64,000 nt of DNA from CAIWHR01 sp963836265 (GCA_963836265.1 CAWIIO010000008.1:252733-316732); one strand, 5' to 3'; shown: positions 38,101 to 47,250, numbered from the stretch's first letter. Program-made: numbers and translations. Notes: generated by a model from the sequence alone, not told the origin.

Positions 38101-38681
38101 ACGCGCGACAGGTTCTCCCGCGTGTCGGCGAGGCGCCCCTCGGTCTCTCTGCGTCGCTCCTTGTACTTCGAGACGCCTGCGGCTTCTTCAAGGAAGATCC
38201 GCAGCTCTTCGGGCTTTGCCTCGACCACCCTCGAAATCATCCCCTGCTCGATGATCGCGTAGGCCCGGGGGCCGAGGCCGGTACCGAGGAAGAGGTCGTG
38301 GATGTCGCGGCGGCGAACCGGGATGCTGTTGATGTAGTACGTGGAATCGCCGTCGCGCGTCAGCACCCGCTTGATCGACAGCTCGGCATACTGCCCCCAT
38401 TGCCCGCCGATCCTGCCGGCGCTGTTGTCGAAGAAGAGCTCGACCGACGCGCGTCCCACCGGCTTGCGCTCGCCGGCGCCGTTGAAGATTACGTCCTGCA
38501 TCGATTCGCCGCGCAGCGCCGAGGCCTTCGACTCGCCGAGCACCCAGCGCACGGCGTCGATGACGTTCGACTTGCCGCACCCGTTGGGACCGACGATGCC
38601 GCACAACTGCCCGGGCGTGGCGATCGCCGTCGGGTCGACGAACGATTTGAACCCGGCGAGCTTGATCTGGGTGAGGCGCAA
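35139..38681 (-). CDS. smc: Chromosome segregation ATPase SMC
   Basis: A full-length SMC of about 1,180 residues. Head parts: Walker A GIVGPNGCGKSNVIDAVRW, and C-terminal LSGGEKALTAISLVFAL with CLLDEVDAPLDD. Two long coiled-coil arms rich in Ala, Glu, Gln and Arg flank a hinge around GVGEAFVTPRGHLIGAQSISFF. The start is taken as TTG at 38681 because family homology begins (L/M)RLTQIKLAGFKSFVDPT; no ATG exists upstream in frame, and the next TTG (38771) would coincide with a possible -10 box. It condenses and segregates the chromosome with ScpAB. No frame break in 3.5 kb. Confidence 0.95.
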   Translation of the reverse strand: MRLTQIKLAGFKSFVDPTAIATPGQLCGIVGPNGCGKSNVIDAVRWVLGESKASALRGESMQDVIFNGAGERKPVGRASVELFFDNSAGRIGGQWGQYAELSIKRVLTRDGDSTYYINSIPVRRRDIHDLFLGTGLGPRAYAIIEQGMISRVVEAKPEELRIFLEEAAGVSKYKERRRETEGRLADTRENLSRVEDIRIELGSQLEKLEAQARVAAEYREHEARLKTAQQLLWFSKQQDAANARDRHTATIGTLAVALEGLQAEVRALEAKQEALRAEHYAAGDALHEKQGGYYAANAEVTRLEQQLTFARESETRIEQQAAQLTQQIGALGEQEAGLDAERTVAENALAEALTAREGAATEEQAAIAALPPLDVAVREAAAKSAELTDRIARFEQAIGVIETRRENLAAALVQLAQRKERLEDEVRSLGAPVTAQLADVGDQLRQESVELATKETGLNALRDSVQGLQERQRTASDAAQETGRRHADLDARTQALAALQAKIGQGKDSGEWLERRGLTRALRLWQGLDIEPPWEDALEAVLRERLDAIELERLDTVVDWVDEGREAPDLPGRIAVYAPDAGSPTPAADGPGDALLAKLRSTQPGTARLLADWLRGVRCRVDVAEAMRTRGDLGVGEAFVTPRGHLIGAQSISFFAPDSELHGVLARQRELASLGRALADATEAARSARDAQMAVEALLDESQKRYHAESMAFASQQRRCHELELELLQLRQAAEAAAQRSAQIDREVAEITAEEAAGKEQGRALAREIADAQSGLHDERSRRDAARQAMNEAEAAQARGRERVRLAERAAQEAAFAERSCRERLTELDRRRESLAAQVDQQRALLGELTSERAAIDWTPVDQALQRQLGARGEAEHALAAARDRLEGLGAELRAAEEARLAAEQKLEPVRARIEDMRLKEQAAALQSQQFAEQLAEAGADLAALPDKLKAFGSRAALPGEIERLQQAIMELGAVNLAALDELSIATERKQYLDAQAADLTEAMATLENAIRQIDRESRGLLQQTFDSVNANFARLFPTLFGGGQARLILTGEEILDSGVQVVAQPPGKRNTSIHLLSGGEKALTAISLVFALFQLNPAPFCLLDEVDAPLDDPNTDRFCRMVKSMSEETQFVFISHNKITMEMASQLVGITMSEPGVSRVVAVDIAEALELAETGAAAA

Positions 38682-38771
38682 TTGGGGTTCGGGATATCGG
38701 GATGCTTGGACGGGGTCGGCGCGACCGCCGCGGCTGACGCGCTCGCGAACGGCATCGACGTCAAATGGCAA

Positions 38772-38777
38772 ATTATA
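38772..38777 (-). promoter_or_regulatory. Possible -10 box before smc
   Basis: A minus-strand TATAAT stands about 90 bases before the TTG start of smc. No good -35 box is seen at the right distance, so this is tentative. It supports the shorter smc start. Confidence 0.35.
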
Positions 38778-38822
38778 GCGGATCGGCGCTATCGACTCCG
38801 GCTCGTGCGGCGACGAACATGG

Positions 38823-39857
38823 TTATCCGGAAACGACGTCCGCGGTCGGGAGCCGCCCCTCGGCAATCGCATGGCAAGCCACCGTGCCGCCTCCCGCAAC
38901 GGGCGCGAGCTCGGGACGTTCGGTGCGGCAGCGGTCGTTTGCATACGGGCATCGCGGATGGAATGCGCATCCCGCCGGCGGGTCGAGAGGATTGGGAACT
39001 TCGCCCGCGACGGCGATGCGCGGCTTGCCGGTCCGCGAAAGGTCGGGCACCGCGGCCAGGAGCATTCGCGTATACGGATGCTGCGGCGCGCTGAAAAGGC
39101 GGCGCGTCGCCGCGAGCTCGACGATGCGCCCAAGGTACATCACGCCCACGCGGTCGGCGATGTGGTGCACCACGGCCAGATTGTGCGAGATGAAGAGATA
39201 CGTGAGTCCGAGTCGGCGCTGCAGATCTCGCATCAGGTTGAGGACCTGCGCCTGCACCGAGACATCGAGCGCCGAAGTCGGCTCGTCGCAGACGAGAAAG
39301 CGTGGCTGCGTCGACAGGGCCCGGGCGATCGAAATCCGTTGCCGCTGGCCGCCGGAGAACTGGTGCGGATAGCGCCTGCCGTCGGCGAGGGTGAGACCGA
39401 CCTGGCCGAGCAGCGCCGCGACCTTCTCATCGACCTCCGATTTCGACTTGCCCGGTTCCTGCGCGACGATGGGTTCGGCGACGATGTCGGCAACCCTCCA
39501 GCGAGGGTTCAGGCTCGCGTAGGGATCCTGGAAGATCATCTGCATGCCCCGGCGCGCGCGCCTCCCTGCCGCGGTCCCCGTGGCGGCCGCGCCCGCACCC
39601 TCGAGCACGGCGGCGTCGAAGGTGATGGTTCCCCGCGTCGGGGCCTGGAGCCCCACGATCAGCCGCGCCACGGTCGATTTGCCGCAGCCTGATTCGCCGA
39701 CCAGGCCGAGTGTCTCTCCTGCGGCGATCGAGAAGCTCACGCCGTCGACGGCTTTGACCAGCACGCGGGGGCGGCGCTCGAGAATCCGGTTGAGCCACGG
39801 CGGCGAGACGTCGAACGTCCGGGCGACGTCGGTCAGCGTCACCAGGGCATCAGCCAT
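38823..39857 (-). CDS. Peptide/nickel-type ABC transporter ATPase, DppF/OppF-like (operon 1)
   Basis: A 344-residue ATP-binding subunit: Walker A GESGCGKSTVARL, Q-loop MIFQDPYASLNPRWR, signature FSGGQRQRISIARAL, Walker B LVCDEPTSALDVS, and the C-terminal oligopeptide-transporter tail with a Cys cluster (GCAFHPRCPYANDRCRTERPEL). It is the last gene of a minus-strand transporter operon and probably pairs with the DppD-like ATPase 12 bases upstream. Imported substrate is unknown. Confidence 0.9.
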   Translation of the reverse strand: MADALVTLTDVARTFDVSPPWLNRILERRPRVLVKAVDGVSFSIAAGETLGLVGESGCGKSTVARLIVGLQAPTRGTITFDAAVLEGAGAAATGTAAGRRARRGMQMIFQDPYASLNPRWRVADIVAEPIVAQEPGKSKSEVDEKVAALLGQVGLTLADGRRYPHQFSGGQRQRISIARALSTQPRFLVCDEPTSALDVSVQAQVLNLMRDLQRRLGLTYLFISHNLAVVHHIADRVGVMYLGRIVELAATRRLFSAPQHPYTRMLLAAVPDLSRTGKPRIAVAGEVPNPLDPPAGCAFHPRCPYANDRCRTERPELAPVAGGGTVACHAIAEGRLPTADVVSG

Positions 39858-39869
39858 TGCAGTCCGCCT

Positions 39870-40859
39870 TCAATGCGCCGCGCTTTGCGCGCGCCAGCAC
39901 GCGGCCTGCGTCGCACCGACGGACTCGAGCTGCGGCAGCTCTTGCGAGCAGCGTTCGAATGCAACCGGACAGCGCGGATGGAACGGGCAGCCGACGGGGA
40001 CGGCATCCAGACGCGGCATCGCGCCATCGATCTGCGTGAGCTGCGGGCGCTCGTCGGTGATCGACGGAATCGCGCCCATGAGACCGACCGTGTACGGATG
40101 CGCCGGCCGTTGAATCACCGCGGCGACGGGGCCGATTTCGACGATGCGTCCCGCGTACATCACGGCCACGCGGTCAGCCGTCTCCGCGATCACGCCCATG
40201 TCGTGCGTCACCAGCATCACCGCGGTGCCGTGCTCCCGGCACAGGCGCTTCAGGAGCTGGATGATCTGCGCCTGGATCGACACGTCGAGCGCCGTCGTCG
40301 GCTCGTCGGCGATGATGAGGCGGGGGTTCCCGGCGAGCGCCAACGCGATCACCACGCGCTGGCGCATCCCGCCGGAAAACTGGTGCGGATACTGATCGAC
40401 GCGCTGCGCGGCGCCGGGGATCCCGGCCTCGTCGAGCAGAGCGATCGCCCGGCTCCGCGCTTCAGCCGGCGAAAGCGGCAGGTGGGTACGGATGGTTTCG
40501 GTGAGTTGCCGGCCGACGGTGTACAGCGGGTTGAGCGAGGTCAGCGGATCCTGGAAGATCGCGCCGATCTCGCGTCCGCGCACCTTGCGCATTTCGTCGT
40601 AAGGCAGTTGATCGATGCGGCGGCCGCCGAAGCAGATCGTGCCCGCGCTGATGCGGCCCGGCGGATCGATGAGCCCGATCACCGCTACGCCCGTGAGCGA
40701 CTTGCCCGCGCCCGATTCGCCGACCACGCCCAGCACTTCGCCCGGCGCGATCGTGAACGAAATGCCGTTCACCGCCCGCAGCGCGCCGTGCCGGGTCAGA
40801 AACTCCACGCAAAGGTTCTCGACGACGAGGAGCGGCTCGCGAGCGGGTACGGCGGTCAC
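39870..40859 (-). CDS. Peptide-type ABC transporter ATPase, DppD/OppD-like (operon 1)
   Basis: A 329-residue ATPase with Walker A GESGAGKSLTGVAVIGL, Q-loop AIFQDPLTSLNPLYT, signature FSGGMRQRVVIALAL, Walker B LIIADEPTTALDVS and the Cys-containing C-terminal tail (CPFHPRCPVAFERCSQELP). Start is GTG at 40859, six bases after the permease gene. Intact. Confidence 0.9.
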   Translation of the reverse strand: MTAVPAREPLLVVENLCVEFLTRHGALRAVNGISFTIAPGEVLGVVGESGAGKSLTGVAVIGLIDPPGRISAGTICFGGRRIDQLPYDEMRKVRGREIGAIFQDPLTSLNPLYTVGRQLTETIRTHLPLSPAEARSRAIALLDEAGIPGAAQRVDQYPHQFSGGMRQRVVIALALAGNPRLIIADEPTTALDVSIQAQIIQLLKRLCREHGTAVMLVTHDMGVIAETADRVAVMYAGRIVEIGPVAAVIQRPAHPYTVGLMGAIPSITDERPQLTQIDGAMPRLDAVPVGCPFHPRCPVAFERCSQELPQLESVGATQAACWRAQSAAH

Positions 40860-40865
40860 CGTGGC

Positions 40866-41819
40866 CTATCGCAGCTTCGGATTGAGCGCATCGCGCAACC
40901 AGTCGCCAAGCAGATTGATCGCAAGCACCATGACCACCAGCGCCGCGCCCGGAAATATCGTGATCCACCACTCGCCCGAAAACAGGTAGTCGTTGCCGAC
41001 GCGGATCAACGTCCCGAGCGATGGCTGCGTGGGAGGCACGCCGACGCCGAGGAACGAAAGCGTCGCCTCGGTGATGATCGCCGTCGCGATGTTGATCGTC
41101 CCCAGGACCAGGACGGGCCCGAGCACGTTCGGCAGCAGGTGGCGGCGCATGATGCCGAAGGACGAGATTCCGATCACGCGCGCGGCCTGGACGTACTCGC
41201 GGTTTTTCTCCACCATCGTCGAGCCCCGGACGGTTCGCGCGTACTGGACCCAGTTCGCCGCACCGATGGCGACGATCAGCACGAACAGCGCCACGCTCGA
41301 ATGGGCATCGCGCGGCAACGCGGCGCGGGCGACGCCGTCGATCAGCAGGGCGATCAGGATCGCCGGGAACGACAACTGGATATCGGCGATCCGCATGATG
41401 AAGGCATCGATCTTGCCCCCCGCGTATCCCGCGATCAGCCCGAGCGTAACGCCCACCAGCACCGCGAGCGCCACCGACGCGAGGCCGACCAGCAGCGAGA
41501 TGCGGGCGCCGAACATGATCGCGGACAGCACGTCGCGACCCTGGTCGTCGGTGCCGAGCAGATAGCCCGCCTTGGCGCCAGCCTGCCATTCGGGCGGCGC
41601 GAGCGCGTCGAGCAGATTGAGCGTCCGGAGATCGAACGGGTTGTGCGGCGCGAGCCATGGCGCGCCGAGTGCGGCGGCGAGGCACACGAACAGGACCATG
41701 GCCGCGACGATCGCCACCGGCGAATGGCGGAAGCTGTAGGCGAGATCTCCTCGCCACGCGGCGGCGAGCCGTTCGCCTGCCGTGGGGGCTGCGGCGACGG
41801 AATAGGCGAACTCGCGCAT
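40866..41819 (-). CDS. Peptide-type ABC transporter permease, DppC-like (operon 1)
   Basis: A 317-residue inner-membrane permease: an N-terminal helix (VAIVAAMVLFVCLAAALG), a loop with LLGTDDQGRDVLS, then five more helices and the EAA-type loop near RVIGISSFGIMRRHLLPNVLG, and the end typical of DppC (NLLGDWLRDALNPKLR). The N-terminal 25 residues are longer than usual. It partners with the DppB-like gene at the far end of this operon. Confidence 0.9.
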   Translation of the reverse strand: MREFAYSVAAAPTAGERLAAAWRGDLAYSFRHSPVAIVAAMVLFVCLAAALGAPWLAPHNPFDLRTLNLLDALAPPEWQAGAKAGYLLGTDDQGRDVLSAIMFGARISLLVGLASVALAVLVGVTLGLIAGYAGGKIDAFIMRIADIQLSFPAILIALLIDGVARAALPRDAHSSVALFVLIVAIGAANWVQYARTVRGSTMVEKNREYVQAARVIGISSFGIMRRHLLPNVLGPVLVLGTINIATAIITEATLSFLGVGVPPTQPSLGTLIRVGNDYLFSGEWWITIFPGAALVVMVLAINLLGDWLRDALNPKLR

Positions 41820-41837
41820 CTTGCTCGCGACCTCGGT

Positions 41838-42935
41838 TCAGCTTTGAAGATGCGGGGCCAAGTGGACCAGCGCCTTCAAGGCCGCTTCCTTCGCCTGCAC
41901 GTACACCTGCTCCTTCCAGTCGGCGGCATCGACATAGAAGGCGTCGCGCATCTGCCGCCGGATCGTCGCGCGCTGTTCGGCGCCCGCATCCGGATGATTG
42001 TGCAGCCAATGGTCGGCGCGCAATGCCTGAAATACTTCGCGGAGCGGCAGCGTGCCGTACTCGAGCGCGATGCCGACGTATTCGACGCCCGGGCACTCGT
42101 CGTAGGCGGCGTTGTACATGACCCCGGTGAGCGGCGCCGACGACGATGAGCCGTCCTGGTAAGACGTCACGCCGGCGCCCCACCAGGCCCGCGCCCGCTC
42201 GAGGTCCGCGGCGAGGTCGCGACCGGCATAGATCTTCTCGCCGTGGCCCCGCGGTCCGAGTCCCGTGTGGAAATCGATCCAGGCAAGTCGCGTGCGCGCT
42301 GCACCGTGCCGCCGCAGCACCGCGCGCAACACGACATTGCTCCACGACGCGACCGCACCGCCGTAGAACATGCCGTCCGGGAATTCGTACTGACCGCCGC
42401 TCACGGCTGCCTGGTAGGCGCGCTCCCCGTGGGTTGCGATGAAGCCGGCGATCTTCGCCTCGTTTTCGGCGGGCGGCGGCCACGTGGCGGGGATGAGCAG
42501 CGGGTGGACCGCGGCGTACGCGGGGTTCGGCGGTACCGGCGTCCGGAAATCGCGAAAATTGCGGTTGAGGTCGGCGTTGTCCTCGTTGACCCGCCGCCCG
42601 TGCGAAAAGCCGTACGGGTTGACCGCGTGCACGAACAGCACCGCGGCGGCGGCGGCGCGCGCCGAGCGCACGAACGCTTCGTCCCGCAGCAACGCGATCT
42701 GCGCGCCGGAGCCGCAGTAACCTTCGATGCCGTGCGTCGCCGAAGTCAGCACGAGCAGGCCCTTGGCATCCGGCGCGCCGAGCAACGCGACGTCGATCGC
42801 CAGCGCTTCGCCGTCGATGCCGTGGTAGCCAGCGAGGGCGTGCGACTCGAGGGCCAGGTGGCGCTCGCGCGTGGCCGCGACGAACTTCGCACGCGCTTCG
42901 GCGTAGCTCCCTGAAAAATGGCCCACGGGATCCAT
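41838..42935 (-). CDS. DUF2817 (M14-like) metallocarboxypeptidase family protein
   Basis: A 365-residue cytoplasmic-looking protein of the DUF2817 family, which resembles zinc carboxypeptidases. Likely metal ligands are in ATHGIEGYCGSGAQ (His and Glu, near residue 67) and DFHTGLGPRGHGEK (His); other segments are NPYGFSHGRRVNEDNADLNRNFRDF and ALEYGTLPL. It lies inside transporter operon 1 between the M20 amidohydrolase and the DppC-like permease, so it probably trims or deacylates the imported compound. No signal peptide was seen. Confidence 0.8.
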   Translation of the reverse strand: MDPVGHFSGSYAEARAKFVAATRERHLALESHALAGYHGIDGEALAIDVALLGAPDAKGLLVLTSATHGIEGYCGSGAQIALLRDEAFVRSARAAAAAVLFVHAVNPYGFSHGRRVNEDNADLNRNFRDFRTPVPPNPAYAAVHPLLIPATWPPPAENEAKIAGFIATHGERAYQAAVSGGQYEFPDGMFYGGAVASWSNVVLRAVLRRHGAARTRLAWIDFHTGLGPRGHGEKIYAGRDLAADLERARAWWGAGVTSYQDGSSSSAPLTGVMYNAAYDECPGVEYVGIALEYGTLPLREVFQALRADHWLHNHPDAGAEQRATIRRQMRDAFYVDAADWKEQVYVQAKEAALKALVHLAPHLQS

Positions 42936-42947
42936 ATGAGCGCTCGG

Positions 42948-44135
42948 TCAGCCGCCGAGGGGCATCGCCCTTTCGGCGAGCGCCGCCAGATAGCCGGCCC
43001 CCAGCGGGATGACCGCGTCGTTGAAGTCGTAGGTGCTGTTGTGGAGAAAACAGCCCCCTTCGGCGCCGCCCTGCCCCAGCCGCACGTATGCACCGGGTCG
43101 CGCTTGCAGCATGAACGCGAAGTCCTCCGCGCCCATCGACGGATCGAGATTGCGCACGACGTTGTCCGCGCCGATCAAGGATTCGGCCACGCCTGCCGCG
43201 AACTCGGCCTGACGCTCGTGGTTGATGGTCGCCGGGTACAGGCGCTCATACCTGAGGGTCGCCGTCGCGCCGAAGGCCGTCGCAATCGCCGGGATCAGTT
43301 GCGACAGGCGCCGCTCGATCATGTCCTGCGTCGCCGGCCGGAAGGTGCGCACAGTGCCCACGAGCTTGGCGTGGGCGGGGATCACGCTCATCGCGCCGGG
43401 ATTGCCGGCCTGCATCGCGCAGAGGCTCACCACCGCGGTGTCTATCGGACTCACGTTACGACTCACCACCGACTGCGCCGCGGTGATGATGTGCGCGGCG
43501 ACCAGCACCGGGTCGACCGCCATGTGGGGGTGCGCGCCGTGGCCGCCGCGGCCGTCGATCGTGATCTCGATGCGATCCGCCGCAGCCATCGCCGGGCCCG
43601 CCGTGACGCCGATGCGCCCCGGGGCAAGCCCCGGCCAGTTGTGGAGCGCGAACACCTGCTCTGCCGGAAAGCGCACGAACAGCCCGTCGGCGATCATTTC
43701 CTTTGCGCCGGCGTACCCTTCCTCGCCGGGCTGGAAGATCAGATACGCGATGCCGTCGAAGTTGCGCGTCTCGTGCAGATAGCGCGCCGCCGCCAGCAGC
43801 ATCGTCGTGTGGCCATCGTGGCCGCACCCGTGCATCCGCCCGTCGTAGCGCGATTTGTGCAGGAAGGTGTTCTCCTCCTGCATCGGCAGCGCGTCCATGT
43901 CGGCGCGCAAGCCAACCGAGCGGCCGCTCGCCGTGCTGCGCCCGCGCACCACGGCGACGACACCGGTCCGCCCGATTCCCGGGTGGTGCTCGATCCCCAA
44001 TGCCGCCAGGCGCTCGCAGACGACTTTCGCCGTTCGGTGCTCGTCGAAGCCGAGCTCCGGGTGCATGTGCAGATCGCGACGCAGCACGGTGAATTCGGTC
44101 TGCCAGCCACGGATGTGTTCGACGGGATTCGGCAT
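42948..44135 (-). CDS. M20-family amidohydrolase (hippurate-hydrolase-like)
   Basis: A 395-residue di-zinc hydrolase: RRDLHMHPELGFDEHRTA, VGLRADMDALPM, MHGCGHDGHTTMLLAAA, FQPGEEGYAGAKEMI, GRGGHGAHPHMAVDPV in the lid domain, and MGAEDFAFMLQ near the end. The family cleaves N-acyl amino acids, indole-acetyl conjugates or small peptides; the exact substrate is not readable. It lies nine bases after the DppB-like permease gene, so its substrate is probably what the transporter imports. Start ATG 44135. Confidence 0.9.
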   Translation of the reverse strand: MPNPVEHIRGWQTEFTVLRRDLHMHPELGFDEHRTAKVVCERLAALGIEHHPGIGRTGVVAVVRGRSTASGRSVGLRADMDALPMQEENTFLHKSRYDGRMHGCGHDGHTTMLLAAARYLHETRNFDGIAYLIFQPGEEGYAGAKEMIADGLFVRFPAEQVFALHNWPGLAPGRIGVTAGPAMAAADRIEITIDGRGGHGAHPHMAVDPVLVAAHIITAAQSVVSRNVSPIDTAVVSLCAMQAGNPGAMSVIPAHAKLVGTVRTFRPATQDMIERRLSQLIPAIATAFGATATLRYERLYPATINHERQAEFAAGVAESLIGADNVVRNLDPSMGAEDFAFMLQARPGAYVRLGQGGAEGGCFLHNSTYDFNDAVIPLGAGYLAALAERAMPLGG

Positions 44136-44143
44136 GCAGCCTT

Positions 44144-45121
44144 TCAAACTGCGAACCGCTCGACCCGCAGGCGCGGATCGACAGCATAGTATAGGAGGTC
44201 GACACCCAGGTTTATGAGCACGAACACAAACGCGATGAAGCACAGATAGGCCGCCATCACGGGAATGTCGGCGAAGTTCACCGCCTGAATGAACAGCAGG
44301 CCCATCCCGGGCCACTGGAATACCGTCTCGGTGATGATCGCGAACGCGATGATCGCGCCCAGCTGCAGGCCCGTGATCGTGATCACCGGCACCAGGGTGT
44401 TCCTGAGCGCGTGGCCGAAGTGGATGGCCCGGTCGGTGAGGCCGCGGGCGCGCGCGAACTTGATGTAGTCGGTGCGCAGCACTTCGAGCATTTCGGAGCG
44501 CACGAGCCGCATGATCAGCGTCATCTGGAAGAGCGACAGCGTGATTGCCGGCAGGATCAGCGCCTTCAGTCCGCTCTTGGTAAGCAGCCCGGTGGTCCAC
44601 CAGCCCAGCGCCACCGTTTCACCTCGCCCGAACGATGGCAGCCACCCCAGCATCACCGCGAAGATCAGGATCAGCAGGATGCCGATCAAGAACGTCGGCA
44701 GGCTGACGCCGATGAGCGATCCGGCGAGCAGCAGATGCGAGAGCCAGCTGTTGCGGCGCAGCGCCGTGTAAACACCGAGCGGAATCCCGACAACGAGCGC
44801 GAGCAGCGCGGCGGCGATCGACAATTCGAGGGTCGCGGGGAGCCGCTCCTTGAGCAGCGTCGACACCCGGCGTCCCTGGCGCAACGACAGTCCGAAATCG
44901 CCATGCACCGCATTGCCGACGAAACGCGCGAACTGGACCGGGAACGGCTGGTCGAGCCCGAGGTCGGCGCGCAACCGCGCCCGGTCTTCGAGCGTCGCAT
45001 CCTGTCCCACCATGAACGCGACGGGATCGCCGGTGAAGTTGAAGAGCCCAAACGCGATGAACGACACGACCGCCATGACGGCGATCGATTGCGCGATGCG
45101 GCGAAGGATGAAGGCTGACAA
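44144..45121 (-). CDS. Peptide-type ABC transporter permease, DppB-like (operon 1, first gene)
   Basis: A 325-residue permease with an N-terminal helix (AQSIAVMAVVSFIAFGLF), the DppB signature GDPVAFMVGQDATLED and GLDQPFPVQFARFVGNAVHGDFG, then five more helices and the loop MLEVLRTDYIKFARARGLTD. TTG at 45121 is a good start (SAFILRRIAQS), with GTG at 45163 as an alternative. Operon 1 lacks a substrate-binding protein gene, so it may use the DppA-like protein of the divergent operon. Confidence 0.85.
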   Translation of the reverse strand: MSAFILRRIAQSIAVMAVVSFIAFGLFNFTGDPVAFMVGQDATLEDRARLRADLGLDQPFPVQFARFVGNAVHGDFGLSLRQGRRVSTLLKERLPATLELSIAAALLALVVGIPLGVYTALRRNSWLSHLLLAGSLIGVSLPTFLIGILLILIFAVMLGWLPSFGRGETVALGWWTTGLLTKSGLKALILPAITLSLFQMTLIMRLVRSEMLEVLRTDYIKFARARGLTDRAIHFGHALRNTLVPVITITGLQLGAIIAFAIITETVFQWPGMGLLFIQAVNFADIPVMAAYLCFIAFVFVLINLGVDLLYYAVDPRLRVERFAV

Positions 45122-45331
45122 CTCGGGCTGTCCCCGCGCGGTAGGGACCGGACGTCCGCGCACGCGCCGGGACGGCTCCGGGCGCGCCGATAATGCCGAA
45201 ACCCCCGTGGGGCGTCAATGCATCCGGCGTCTTCCGAGTGTGGCGAAGTGGATTTGTGGTTCAATACGCTGCCCGCGCCGGCAGGGAGGATCGAGGCCCG
45301 TCAACGCGGGCCGAGCCGTCAGCCCTCCGCA

Positions 45332-46342
45332 ATGCTGCGTTTCCTGCTCACCCGGTTTTCGCTCATTGTTCCGACGTTCATCGGGATGACGCTGCTCGCG
45401 TTCTTCCTGATCCGGCTCGTTCCCGGCGATCCGATCGAGACGATGGCGGGCGAGCGGGGTATCGACGCCGAGCGGCACGCGGCGCTGCTCAAGGAATACG
45501 GCCTCGACCGGCCCGTGCTGGTCCAGTACGGCATCTACATCGGTCGCGTGCTGCACGGCGATCTGGGCAGGTCGATGATCACGCAGGCGCCCGTGCTGTC
45601 CGAGTTCGCGACGCTGTTTCCAGCGACGATCGAGCTCGCGCTCTGCGCGATCGTTTTCGCGCTCGCCGTCGGCATCCCCGCTGGCATCATCGCGGCGGTG
45701 CGGCGGAACTCGGTGTTCGACCACGGCGTGATGGGCGCCTCGCTCACCGGCTACTCGATGCCGATCTTCTGGTGGGGCCTGTTGCTGATCCTGCTCTTCT
45801 CGGTCCAGCTGGGCTGGACGCCGGTGTCGGGCCGCATCGACGTCAAGTACTACATCGAGCCGGTAACCGGCTTTCTCACGATCGACACGCTGCTGTCGGG
45901 GGAGAAAGGCGCCTTCAGGTCGGCGTTGTCGCATCTGATCCTGCCGACGATCGTGCTCGGGACCAACCCGCTCGCGATCATCGCCCGGATGACGCGCTCG
46001 GCGATGCTCGAGGTGCTGGGCGAGGACTACATTCGCACTGCCCGGGCCAAGGGCTTGTCGCGGCTGCGGGTGGTTGCGCTGCATGCGTTCCGCAACGCGC
46101 TGATCCCGGTCGTGACGGTGATCGGGCTGCAGGTGGGCGTACTCTTCACCGGGGCGATCCTGACCGAGACGATCTTCTCGTGGCCCGGCGTAGGCAAGTG
46201 GCTGATCGAGGCGATCAACCGTCGCGACTACCCGGTCCTGCAGGGTGGCCTGCTGATGCTGGGATTCGTCGTGATGGTCGTGAACCTGCTGGTCGACCTC
46301 ACCTACGGCGCGATCAACCCGCGCATTCGCCGCGCACGATGA
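45332..46342 (+). CDS. dppB: Peptide-type ABC transporter permease, DppB-like (operon 2)
   Basis: A 336-residue permease: MLRFLLTRFSLIVPTFIGMTLL start helix, GDPIETMAGERGIDAERH and GLDRPVLVQYGIYIGRVLHGDLG, five further helices and MLEVLGEDYIRTARAKGLSR in the coupling loop. Its 3' end overlaps the next gene as ATGA. It begins the plus-strand operon, divergent from operon 1 across 210 bases that hold no gene. Confidence 0.92.
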   Translation: MLRFLLTRFSLIVPTFIGMTLLAFFLIRLVPGDPIETMAGERGIDAERHAALLKEYGLDRPVLVQYGIYIGRVLHGDLGRSMITQAPVLSEFATLFPATIELALCAIVFALAVGIPAGIIAAVRRNSVFDHGVMGASLTGYSMPIFWWGLLLILLFSVQLGWTPVSGRIDVKYYIEPVTGFLTIDTLLSGEKGAFRSALSHLILPTIVLGTNPLAIIARMTRSAMLEVLGEDYIRTARAKGLSRLRVVALHAFRNALIPVVTVIGLQVGVLFTGAILTETIFSWPGVGKWLIEAINRRDYPVLQGGLLMLGFVVMVVNLLVDLTYGAINPRIRRAR

Positions 46343-47241
46343 CGAACGAATCGCTCGCCGCAACGGTTGCCGTCCCCGCACCGCCGGGACCGCTGCGCGA
46401 ATTCTGGGTCTACTTCAGCGCCAACCGGGGCGCCGTCGCCGGGCTAGCGGTCGTCGTCGTTGTGCTGCTGCTCGCCGCATTTGCGGACGTCGTTGCCCCC
46501 TACCCGCCGGATCTCACCAACAACGCGGCGTTCCTGAGGCCGCCGGCGTGGCAAGCCGGCGGCTCGCACGAGTATCTGCTCGGCACCGACGCGATCGGCC
46601 GCGACATTCTTTCGCGCCTGATCCACGGCGCACGGTTGTCGCTACTCATTGGCATCGCCGTCGTCGCGCTGTCGATCGTGGTTGGCATCACGCTTGGACT
46701 CGTCGCCGGATTTGCGCGCGGCGTGACCGAGATCGCGATCATGCGGCTGATGGACATCATCCTGACCCTGCCGAGCCTGCTGCTGGCGATCGTCATCGTC
46801 GCCATTCTCGGGCCGGGACTGATGAACGCGATGCTCGCTGTGGCGGTCGTGGTCCTTCCGCATTACGTACGCATCACGCGGGCTGCCGTGATCTCCGAGA
46901 CGGCGAAGGACTACGTCACGGCCGCCCGCGCGAACGGCGCCGGGCTGCCGCGGCTCATGTTCGGCGAAGTCCTGCCCAACTGCGCGGCGCCGCTGATCGT
47001 CCAGGCTTCGCTCGGCGTCTCCGTTGCGATCCTCGACGCCGCCGCGCTGGGCTTCCTCGGCCTCGGCGCGCAGCCCCCCACTCCCGAGTGGGGCACGATG
47101 CTGGCCGATGCCCGCGAGTTCGTGCTCCGCGCCTGGTGGGTCGTCACGTTCCCGGGAATCATGATCCTCATGACCGTGCTCGCGTTCAACCTGCTGGGCG
47201 ACGGGTTGCGCGACGCGCTTGACCCGAAGCTCAAGCGCTGA
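46339..47241 (+). CDS. dppC: Peptide-type ABC transporter permease, DppC-like (operon 2)
   Basis: A 300-residue permease: one N-terminal helix (AVAGLAVVVVVLLLAAFADVV), LLGTDAIGRDILSRLIHGARLS, five more helices, and the ending FNLLGDGLRDALDPKLKR. It is translationally coupled to the DppB gene by a four-base overlap and is followed nine bases later by the first ATPase gene. Confidence 0.92.
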   Translation: MTNESLAATVAVPAPPGPLREFWVYFSANRGAVAGLAVVVVVLLLAAFADVVAPYPPDLTNNAAFLRPPAWQAGGSHEYLLGTDAIGRDILSRLIHGARLSLLIGIAVVALSIVVGITLGLVAGFARGVTEIAIMRLMDIILTLPSLLLAIVIVAILGPGLMNAMLAVAVVVLPHYVRITRAAVISETAKDYVTAARANGAGLPRLMFGEVLPNCAAPLIVQASLGVSVAILDAAALGFLGLGAQPPTPEWGTMLADAREFVLRAWWVVTFPGIMILMTVLAFNLLGDGLRDALDPKLKR

Positions 47242-47250
47242 GCGTTCGCG

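Noticed and set aside
35241..39692. A 1,483-codon open frame on the plus strand opposite smc and the first ABC ATPase
   Set aside because: It lies antisense to clearly conserved genes, has no family motifs, is very rich in Arg, Ala and Leu, and is an effect of high GC at third positions.
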